DNA of 5,530 bases from Anaerofilum sp. (GTDB taxonomy: Bacteria > Bacillota > Clostridia > Oscillospirales > Ruminococcaceae), in assembly GCA_020024115.1 (NCBI GenBank), contig JAHHUF010000114.1:1-5530 (forward strand), given 5' to 3'. This document shows positions 1 to 5,464 of this stretch, one piece after another. The stretch's first letter is position 1, and each line of letters starts with the position of its first letter. The notes under the pieces are model-generated. The model had not been told where the DNA came from and did no database searches. It saw nothing but the letters and a program-made list of their open reading frames with translations. The position numbers and the translations under genes are program-made.

Positions 1-12
1 GTATATTATGGT

Positions 13-204
13 ATGAGAGGAAATGTGAAAATTGGAAAAGATAACAAAAAAGGTGTGTGTAAAAAATTGAATAAAGTTGTACAAATAACAATTAAGACTG
101 AGATGTTGTATAATGGAAATGGACCAGATAAAGAGATTCGAAGAAAATTTTGTTCATTAGAAACAAGTTGTCCGTATTGGATAGAGTGCTTAAAAAATAA
201 GTAA
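13..204 (+). CDS. Small hypothetical protein with Cys-rich C-terminus
   Basis: A 63-residue ORF that I do not recognise. The N-terminal third is very Lys-rich; the middle (about 22-34, VVQITIKTEMLYN) looks like a beta strand or hairpin. The C-terminus carries three evenly spaced cysteines, C47-x5-C53-x5-C59, in the context FCSLETSCPYWIECLKNK, plus C16 further upstream. Such spacing could bind a metal or form disulfides, but this is only suggestive. The start is uncertain: ATG at 13 has too little upstream sequence to show a ribosome binding site, and an in-frame GTG at 25 follows AGAGGA closely. It is the only plus-strand gene candidate and converges on the CpaE-like gene, ending 112 bases from its stop. 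The codons read like a real protein and not a shadow, since no minus-strand gene lies opposite. Existence moderately supported; function unknown. Confidence 0.5.
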   Translation: MRGNVKIGKDNKKGVCKKLNKVVQITIKTEMLYNGNGPDKEIRRKFCSLETSCPYWIECLKNK

Positions 205-316
205 GTTTTGTTTGTTAGTTCTAAATAGAGTGTATTCTAAAAGATAAATAAAGATTATCACACCATATCGCATCACCCAGAAGACAGACAGGTACGACAC
301 CATGTCGTACCTCTGT
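205..316. other. Convergent intergenic region
   Basis: AT-rich spacer between the stop of the plus-strand small ORF and the stop of the minus-strand CpaE-like gene. It contains the hairpin at 291-311 and a near-direct repeat, ACACCAT(A/G)TCG, at 260-270 and 297-307 (10 of 11 identical). I see no further ORF, RNA gene or convincing promoter in it. Confidence 0.6.
291..311. terminator. Perfect hairpin between convergent genes, possible bidirectional terminator
   Basis: GGTACGACA at 291-299 and TGTCGTACC at 303-311 form a perfect 9-bp stem with a 3-base loop (CCA). It sits 5 bases beyond the TAA of the CpaE-like gene. Its position between convergent genes fits a terminator. The 3' side lacks a solid T run on either strand: minus reads TGTCTGTCTT, plus reads TCTGTTTATAGG. 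It would therefore be a weak or factor-assisted terminator, or simply a 3'-end-protecting hairpin. The hairpin is directly seen; the role is inference. Confidence 0.45.
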
Positions 317-1519
317 TTATAGGTTTTCAATCAACGCAGCATACAAATCGTCTTTCCCATTGTATTGGAACATATCAGGGGAATAGGGTGCAAAGAAAGT
401 ATAATTGCTGTATTCTTCCATTTGTGCAGAAACATCTTTTTCGTCAGCAGGTGGAACAAAAGAGAATAAATATCGAAATGTGCCATCGTTGTCCCGAAAT
501 GTGTTGTTGATTTTTTCTGTTTCCCAAGGCTTAATGCCGCAAGAGATGATACGAATATCAGATTGCATAAAAACATCTAATTTGCAAGATTGGAAATCCC
601 CACAATCCAGCACCAAATATTCATATTCTTTTTGTATCGTTGGCAAAGAATCATCCGAAAAGTACAGACGATTGCCATTGATGATACAGCAGTCTTTTTC
701 AAGAACTGCATCACTGTATACATTCGCATAAGATTCAAGGCAAGAATGAGAGTGCATTTCCACCAATGCAGCGGCTTTGTTCTGCATTCTCAAATACATC
801 AAAATTTGTAGTGCCTGTGTGGTTGTACCAATACGGCTGCCTGCACCGGCAATGGCAATCGTTGTTGCTGTTTTTAGATTCTCTTTTTGAATTGCAAGCA
901 TTCTTTCCTGCAATGCAGCGTATGCCTGGGCAGTTGTAATTTGTGAAGGCGGAGTAATTGTATTTTCTTCAGATTCTTCACTCTGCTCTTGTTTTGGTAG
1001 GGATTCTTGCTGTTCTTCAGTCGGTTCTTCTGCTTGCTCTTGCATCTGCGGTTCAAGTAAAAATTCTTCTTGTGGTTTTTGCAGAATTTCCGGTTTATCT
1101 GCTTCAAACGGTTCCGCTGGGATGAACGGTACAATGGTTGAAGATGGCTGATAGAAAATTTCAGTTAATCTTTGTTTCAAGGGAAGTGCAGAAGAAAAAA
1201 GCAGATTCTGTTCTTTAATTCCTAAATCCCGCAATTCTGCACATACTCGACTATCAGAGGGATAACCTTCCAGCAAAATCAAATATTCAATGGTTGTGGA
1301 TTGACGCAGGCGATAAATCAGTTGTATCAAATCATCACTGTTTCCCGGAACAGCATCTATATCCACCAGAATGTGTGTGAAACATTGTTGAGATTCAATC
1401 AATTCCAACAATGCAGCAGTGTTTTTAAAATCCAAGTTACGAATGTCATGGGTATTTCTGAAATTCATCCGATGAACAATTTCCCGAACAGATTCCGTTG
1501 CAACAAGTCCTAAAATCAT
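317..1519 (-). CDS. CpaE/TadZ/ParA-like protein with degenerate P-loop
   Basis: A 400-residue protein with three parts. Residues 1-120 resemble a receiver-like alpha/beta fold (HILVDID at 49-55, then YLILLEG at 79-85), as in the pseudo-receiver of CpaE/TadZ pilus-positioning ATPases. Residues 136-185 are a low-complexity linker holding 17 Glu and 9 Gln in 50 residues. Residues 218-400 look like a MinD/ParA-type (SIMIBI) NTPase: TIAIAGAGSRIGTTTQAL at 220-237 is the P-loop region and YLVLDCGD at 301-308 matches the Walker B/switch strand. The usual GKT/GKTT lysine is replaced (G231-T232-T233), so ATP hydrolysis may be lost or altered. The ATG at 1519 is well supported by AGGAG eight bases upstream (1528-1532). 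Last gene of the leftward set. ParA/CpaE relatives position complexes or DNA at membranes; what this one positions is unknown. It could instead be a regulatory pseudo-NTPase. Confidence 0.8.
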   Translation of the reverse strand: MILGLVATESVREIVHRMNFRNTHDIRNLDFKNTAALLELIESQQCFTHILVDIDAVPGNSDDLIQLIYRLRQSTTIEYLILLEGYPSDSRVCAELRDLGIKEQNLLFSSALPLKQRLTEIFYQPSSTIVPFIPAEPFEADKPEILQKPQEEFLLEPQMQEQAEEPTEEQQESLPKQEQSEESEENTITPPSQITTAQAYAALQERMLAIQKENLKTATTIAIAGAGSRIGTTTQALQILMYLRMQNKAAALVEMHSHSCLESYANVYSDAVLEKDCCIINGNRLYFSDDSLPTIQKEYEYLVLDCGDFQSCKLDVFMQSDIRIISCGIKPWETEKINNTFRDNDGTFRYLFSFVPPADEKDVSAQMEEYSNYTFFAPYSPDMFQYNGKDDLYAALIENL

Positions 1520-2360
1520 AAGTGTATCTCCTTTTTGAAGTATTTGCTTTCGTTTTCAAGATTTTTGGGAAAAGATGTTGAAAATCGGGAGGTGGTCTGC
1601 AAAGATATAAACAATAAGAAATTTCTTTTATGCTATATCTTAGCTTACAGTAAGTATTTAGATTTTTCTTTTGTATCGTTAAACAGGGTGGGTTTATACG
1701 ATGTTTCCGAAAAATTGAACACCCTTTAACAAAAGAATTGACAATAGCAATGGATGCCGTTAAACTAAGAGTGTACTGAGGTAAAGCAGTGCATTGAGAA
1801 TGGCAGTGAGCATAGGGTTCAGACTGTGCTTGCTGCTTTTTTGTACCCAAAACATACAGGTTATGTTTTCCAGCCCGATAAGCCATGCGAACCACCAATC
1901 CCAAACGCTCCAGCAGTTGAATACCGTTAGAAATAGTGGCTTTTGCTCTGCCACCTAACATTTTGGAAATTGTTGCATAAGACGGAAAGGCTCGCCCTTT
2001 GCGATTGGCACATCGGCGAATGCACAAATAAACACCAAAGGCAGCAGTTGGCAAAGCAAAAGGATTGATAGATAGGTCGAGAGCAAACCATTTTCCGCTT
2101 AGTTGTGTCAGCTTGTAGCAATTGGAAATGTACTGTCCATCAAGATAACGATGTTCCAGTTGCAGCAAACCACAAGATTCCAATATTTTCACACTGGACG
2201 CAGCTGTATCTTTATGAATATGACAGCGGTTTGCAATGGTATTGTAACGCACAGCAACACTTCCACGATTTCCGCAGCAAGCTGAAAGGTATAAATACAC
2301 TTTCAGTGCATTGGAAGAAAGCCCGTATGACATCAAAACATGAGGTACTTTCACAAACAT
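1446..2360 (-). CDS. Tandem winged-helix DNA-binding protein, possible replication initiator or regulator; tail probably frameshifted
   Basis: The open frame is 304 residues from the ATG at 2360. I chose this start over an in-frame ATG at 2390 because AAAGGAG (2371-2377) lies just before it and the 2390 ATG abuts the terminator. Residues 12-84 and 102-171 each form a winged helix-turn-helix of HTH_36 type. The first has LSSNALKVYLYLS, then NTIANRCHIHKDTAASSVKILESCGLL. The second has LPTAAFGVYLCIRR, then FPSYATISKML and ATISNGIQLLERLGLV, ending in HNLYVL. Such tandem domains occur in replication initiators and regulators of Gram-positive mobile elements, so DNA binding is likely but the role is not settled. 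Beyond about residue 213 the frame becomes Cys- and Arg-rich, runs through the next gene's ribosome binding site (read as KRRYT) and overlaps that gene by 74 bases. This suggests a lost frame: the -1 frame from 1722 gives a natural hydrophilic tail ending at 1645. Confidence 0.75.
   Translation of the reverse strand: MFVKVPHVLMSYGLSSNALKVYLYLSACCGNRGSVAVRYNTIANRCHIHKDTAASSVKILESCGLLQLEHRYLDGQYISNCYKLTQLSGKWFALDLSINPFALPTAAFGVYLCIRRCANRKGRAFPSYATISKMLGGRAKATISNGIQLLERLGLVVRMAYRAGKHNLYVLGTKKQQAQSEPYAHCHSQCTALPQYTLSLTASIAIVNSFVKGCSIFRKHRINPPCLTIQKKNLNTYCKLRYSIKEISYCLYLCRPPPDFQHLFPKILKTKANTSKRRYTYDFRTCCNGICSGNCSSDEFQKYP
1528..1532 (-). promoter_or_regulatory. Ribosome binding site of the CpaE-like gene
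   Basis: AGGAG on the minus strand, 8 bases before the ATG at 1519. It fixes the start of the 400-residue protein. It also shows that the tail of the upstream winged-helix frame, which reads straight through it, is unlikely to be native coding sequence. Confidence 0.8.
1678..1730. repeat. Imperfect inverted repeat GTTAAA(CA)GGGTG / CACCCTTTAAC
   Basis: GTTAAACAGGGTG at 1678-1690 can pair with CACCCTTTAAC at 1720-1730: 11 pairs, with a 2-base CA bulge and a 29-base loop. A third related word, GTTAAACTAAGAGTG, lies in direct orientation at 1759-1773. No T run follows on either strand, so it is not a classical terminator. It could be a protein-binding array or an RNA structure near the end of the winged-helix gene. 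Confidence 0.45.
1738..1766 (+). promoter_or_regulatory. Candidate sigma-70 type promoter, antisense to the winged-helix gene
   Basis: A perfect -35 box TTGACA (1738-1743), a 17-base spacer, and TAAACT (1761-1766; 4 of 6 to TATAAT). Transcription would run rightward, antisense to the winged-helix gene. The -10 overlaps the GTTAAAC word at 1759-1765. Chance occurrence in AT-rich DNA is possible. Confidence 0.25.
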
Positions 2361-2370
2361 TTGAATCTTT

Positions 2371-2377
2371 CTCCTTT
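2371..2377 (-). promoter_or_regulatory. Ribosome binding site of the winged-helix gene
   Basis: AAAGGAG on the minus strand, 10 bases before the ATG at 2360. It decides the start in favour of 2360 over the in-frame ATG at 2390. It is separated by only one base from the T-tract of the preceding terminator-like hairpin. Confidence 0.7.
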
Positions 2378-2378
2378 C

Positions 2379-2416
2379 AAAAAAATGCAAGGCATACCGT
2401 TATGAGGTATGCCTTG
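2379..2416 (-). terminator. Rho-independent terminator or attenuator at the end of the coupling-protein gene
   Basis: On the minus strand CAAGGCATACC (2416-2406) pairs perfectly with GGTATGCCTTG (2398-2388). This gives an 11-bp stem with a 7-base loop (TCATAAC), followed by CA and seven Ts (2385-2379). This is a textbook intrinsic terminator. The stop codon of the coupling-protein gene (TAA, 2402-2400) lies in the loop, and the next gene's ribosome binding site starts right after the T run. A ribosome finishing the coupling protein would cover the 5' arm, so translation could interfere with termination. I see no strong promoter between the hairpin and the next gene. Confidence 0.8.
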
Positions 2417-4199
2417 TTTCGTTATCAAACATTCCTTTGGTTAATTCACAATCGCCATAATCCAAACGCAATCGGATAGACTCAGAATCAGCCACAATAA
2501 CCGGTGCATATTGTAAGTCTGGTCGTTGTGGTTCCGGTGCGGGGTTTAAATATGTCCAGTATCCCGGAGGCTTAATTTGGCAGGGCTTTGTACCGCCTTT
2601 AATGACAATAAACTCACCCAAAGGCATACTAATCAAATCGCTGGGTGACTTGAGCGGACGCCCTATCAGTGAGGTTGTAGTGGAAGTTTTTCCGTAGTTG
2701 CTGCTTGAAGAACCTGTCAAAATGGTTTCATTACCCAAGATTTTGGAAATTGTTTCAGCGGTATTCAATGCAGACGGAGCAACAAAGGAAGTAATCAAAG
2801 TTTGATTGGTTCCTTTGATAATATCTGCTTTGTCTTTGCTGTAATGCTTTTGCAACTGTGCAAAGTCTTGAATAGCAGAAATGAATCTTCCTCCACGGGA
2901 ACGGTAGGCAGCACACAGAGCGTCAAAATCTTCAATGGGTGGCTGCTGTCCAAATTCGTCCAAATAAATCTGTACCTTGCGTGGCAGCACACCATTATAA
3001 AACTTTTCAGCAAGTTCAATGGTTTCATTCAAAATGTTGCGAACTGCCAGAGAGGACATAAAATGCCGTGTTGTATTTTCGTCGGGAGAAATAAAGAAGA
3101 TAGCCGTTGGCTGTTCGATAAACTTTCTCCCGTCAAAAGCGTCATCATGCCCGCAGAGAATTTGCTCCAGTTCAGCATCAATAAACTTTGCCAGCTTTCC
3201 CAGAGCAGAGGAAAAAACATTCATAGAGGTGCGAGAGTCGGCACTGGTTGCAGCACCTGTGTAGAAAGTAATTCGTTGGTTGCCAATGTATTCCAGCAGT
3301 TCCTGCAATTTTGTTTTTTGTGGTGCATTTGCTGATTGCTGATTCGAAATTTGCCCGTTCATTTCCAAAATCAGATTAAAAACAGAGATAATATGCCGTT
3401 CTTTTGGGGCAGCATATTGACTGACCATAAGAATAACACCTGTTAGCAATCCTCTTGCAGTTTCATTGAAATAGTCGCTGGCATCGGATTTGCTGCCCCC
3501 GTCAGTATTTCCAATCAGCTGACTTGCTGCCTGTTTTGCATAGCGTTCTGCCTTGCCGTATGCCATTGCACGCTCAATATCAGTTTTTGCAGAAAGGTAT
3601 TCATCCATTGCTTTATTTACATTGGCAATGAAATTGTATCGGCTGGACTTTATAATATTTCTCAAATCCAAGGTAGGGGTACGATAGCCGGCAGCTGCCA
3701 ATTCGCCTGCACATTTACGGTAGAGTTCTCCTTTGCAGTCAAGAATTAACATACTGCAACCAGAACCAGTGTTTTTTTGAATTGCAGTATTGTATAAAAT
3801 GGAAGGAATAAAAATTTTTGTAGTTTTGCCTGCTTTGGGTGGAGCAAGCAGCAGTACATTATCTTCACTGCTATCTACAAGCCATTGATTATTTTCAAAT
3901 CCAAGTACAAAGCCCGGTTCGGATTCTTTTTCTTTTTGTACTGTTAAAAAGGTTTTAGCCTTTAATGTGTCGTCCATCCAAGCAGCTTTTCCGTGTTGTC
4001 CATATCCAGCTGTCCTATCTCTAATATTGATAGGTCGACGCTGTGAAAAGTACATAAAAAGCAGTCCAATACAAATTCCCACTATCAAAAGAAGAATGGC
4101 AGCATTTATTCGCTGTTCTTGAGAACGAGTGAAAACAAACCATAAACCGCCTGATAAATAAACAAGTAGAGCAAAAACTTTAGGAATCCATTTTTTCAT
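2400..4199 (-). CDS. VirD4/TraG-family type IV coupling protein
   Basis: A 599-residue conjugation coupling ATPase. It is expected to sit in the inner membrane and hand the relaxase-DNA complex to a type IV secretion channel. Two N-terminal membrane segments are visible (about 5-23 and 32-51). Walker A is LLLAPPKAGKTT (116-127, K125/T126), followed by LILDCKGELY (151-160), the usual 'DxKGEL' strand of this family. Walker B is VQIYLDEFGQQP (409-420, D414/E415). RSRGGRFISAIQDFAQL (433-449) and the late GEFIVIKGGTKPCQIKPPGYW (528-548) are also typical, and the length is normal. All key motifs are intact, so it is probably functional. The ATG overlaps the upstream gene's TGA (ATGA, 4196-4199), with AGGGAG just before, which points to translational coupling. 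A relaxase and the channel proteins would be expected outside the window. Confidence 0.95.
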   Translation of the reverse strand: MKKWIPKVFALLVYLSGGLWFVFTRSQEQRINAAILLLIVGICIGLLFMYFSQRRPINIRDRTAGYGQHGKAAWMDDTLKAKTFLTVQKEKESEPGFVLGFENNQWLVDSSEDNVLLLAPPKAGKTTKIFIPSILYNTAIQKNTGSGCSMLILDCKGELYRKCAGELAAAGYRTPTLDLRNIIKSSRYNFIANVNKAMDEYLSAKTDIERAMAYGKAERYAKQAASQLIGNTDGGSKSDASDYFNETARGLLTGVILMVSQYAAPKERHIISVFNLILEMNGQISNQQSANAPQKTKLQELLEYIGNQRITFYTGAATSADSRTSMNVFSSALGKLAKFIDAELEQILCGHDDAFDGRKFIEQPTAIFFISPDENTTRHFMSSLAVRNILNETIELAEKFYNGVLPRKVQIYLDEFGQQPPIEDFDALCAAYRSRGGRFISAIQDFAQLQKHYSKDKADIIKGTNQTLITSFVAPSALNTAETISKILGNETILTGSSSSNYGKTSTTTSLIGRPLKSPSDLISMPLGEFIVIKGGTKPCQIKPPGYWTYLNPAPEPQRPDLQYAPVIVADSESIRLRLDYGDCELTKGMFDNETRHTS

Positions 4200-5464
4200 T
4201 GTACTGCTCCCTTTTTGTTTGTGAATTTTGATAAGTTGGAAGCAGTTGTATCTGTATCTATTCCATCGAAAAAGTTTTGTTCAATTGCCTTTTTCTCATC
4301 TTGTGCAGAAAATAATTGCAGAGTGACTCGTTCATCAATATAGAGCAAAGTGTTATGAAGATAGGTTGTTAATTTTAAAATATCAATATTTTCATTGGAA
4401 TTCCACCATTGGTAAGCAAGATGTGGGGCATCTTCTTCCAAACCGTATTGGTAGGCAAGTATCCATGCAAAGCTATCGCTGTATAAATCAAGTAAACTTT
4501 CATTGGATGTTTCCAAGGTCTTTTTTATTACTGCTGCTGCATATTCTCGGCATAATTGCTTTGCGTGTTGATAAGAAGTTCCGACAGATGGAAGGTAAAT
4601 TGTATTTGATGCAAAAAAGCTATCAGAAAGGGTGTTATTTAATTCAATTTTAATTCCCTGTGTTTTTGAGAGTTTGGATAAAGTGTCAAAAAGCAGCTGA
4701 GGATTGCATTGTCGCTGTATGAAAGCATAGGTTCCTATCGCATCCTTTTGGTCAATTATAAGCATGGTGGATTCCGTTTCCATCTGAGAAACGGAAAGTT
4801 TTTTTTGCTGAATGGCAGTTCGCTCACTTTGAGTAGCGTAAGAAATGGGATAATAATTGTTATGCCGTTGGAAAAAATGTTCAGTTATAGTTATTTTTAA
4901 GGGAATTGCTTGAGTGAGTTGTTCCTCTTGAAAATCTACATTTTTCTGTTTCCATTCCCCGATGGTTTTCACATTAGACAGTTTGGGAGAATGAGCATAC
5001 AATTCCAAAATATTCTCGGTTGAAAGATGTTTGAATTGGACAATGAATTTTAAAAAATCCAAATAAGAATCTTTTTTGATTTTAGGAAAAGAAGAATTTT
5101 TCTGCACATCATTTTCCAGAACAAAATCTATTGCCTGGTCATCGGAAAGAGAGTGAAATTCGTCCCAGGAAAGACGATGGGTTTTTGCCAGCGGTAAATT
5201 GGCTGCTAAAAATACATATTCCTCGGTTTGGCTGACAACTCTTAAATTTGAATTTGGATTATGTACATCCAATTCTTTTTGCAGTTTGAGCAGCTTGTTT
5301 ACTTGTTCCGTTTGATTTTTGGTAATGGGATGTAAACAGCTGATTGGTTCTGCAATATTGGGTTTAAATAAATCCCAATCCCATTGTAAACAATATTTGT
5401 TTCCATCCAAAGATTCAAAAACGGCATAATCTGTAATATACCATTTTGCGATTGCATATTTCAA
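4196..5464 (-). CDS. Diverged ArdC/LtrC-like protein with a dead metallopeptidase site
   Basis: A 422-residue protein starting at TTG: AGGAGG lies 9 bases upstream, and an in-frame TAG at 5489-5491 rules out longer starts. Residues 1-125 match nothing I know. Residues 133-215 (YLDFLKFIVQFKHLSTENILELYAHSP, then IGEWKQ, then a YYPISYATQS strand) follow the layout of the ArdC/LtrC N-terminal ssDNA-binding domain: FL.F...F..YS..N.LLI..Q.P, W, YVFDVSDT. Residues 289-385 follow the C-terminal zincin-like domain: QHAKQLCREYAA lies where QTVKTLxHExAH is expected, and LYSDSFAWILAYQYGLE where the AESVAxxVxxxYGxD helix is expected, then a YQWW segment. The two zinc histidines are R306 and A310 and the third ligand position is D330, so protease activity is not expected. 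ArdC-type proteins protect incoming DNA from restriction. Here a structural or ssDNA-binding role with the coupled coupling protein is inferred. Assignment is from remembered family patterns and is moderate. Confidence 0.65.
   Translation of the reverse strand: MKYAIAKWYITDYAVFESLDGNKYCLQWDWDLFKPNIAEPISCLHPITKNQTEQVNKLLKLQKELDVHNPNSNLRVVSQTEEYVFLAANLPLAKTHRLSWDEFHSLSDDQAIDFVLENDVQKNSSFPKIKKDSYLDFLKFIVQFKHLSTENILELYAHSPKLSNVKTIGEWKQKNVDFQEEQLTQAIPLKITITEHFFQRHNNYYPISYATQSERTAIQQKKLSVSQMETESTMLIIDQKDAIGTYAFIQRQCNPQLLFDTLSKLSKTQGIKIELNNTLSDSFFASNTIYLPSVGTSYQHAKQLCREYAAAVIKKTLETSNESLLDLYSDSFAWILAYQYGLEEDAPHLAYQWWNSNENIDILKLTTYLHNTLLYIDERVTLQLFSAQDEKKAIEQNFFDGIDTDTTASNLSKFTNKKGAVQ

Noticed and set aside
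405..731. 108-residue plus-strand ORF inside the CpaE-like gene
   Set aside because: Shadow of the minus-strand gene; Ser-rich composition typical of antisense frames and no start signal.
1641..1657. Short palindrome CTTACaGTAAG as an operator
   Set aside because: Only 5-base arms, expected often by chance in AT-rich DNA, and it overlaps the likely stop of the restored tail.
1535..1729. 64-residue plus-strand ORF (TTG start) opposite the winged-helix tail
   Set aside because: No ribosome binding site precedes the TTG. The minus strand here better fits the restored tail of the winged-helix gene plus the leader of the next gene.
1760..1954. Alternative minus-strand frame ending KSSKHSLNPMLTAILNALLYLSTLLV-like at 1760 as the true tail of the winged-helix protein
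   Set aside because: It would need a +1 shift at the poly-A run. Upstream of the run this frame is clearly a shadow, and the zero frame continues plausibly to residue 213, so I prefer the later frameshift. It is not excluded.
2361..2390. Ten-residue longer start of the winged-helix protein (ATG at 2390)
   Set aside because: That ATG lies at the foot of the terminator hairpin with no ribosome binding site, while the ATG at 2360 has AAAGGAG at a workable distance. The extra residues would be a translation of that site itself.
2105..2479. 124-residue plus-strand ORF spanning the winged-helix start and the terminator
   Set aside because: It runs opposite the conserved winged-helix domains and through the hairpin, with no ribosome binding site seen.
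2802..3335. 177-residue plus-strand ORF inside the coupling-protein gene
   Set aside because: It lies wholly opposite a gene with intact, recognisable motifs, and its own sequence resembles no protein I know. It is best explained as an antisense shadow.
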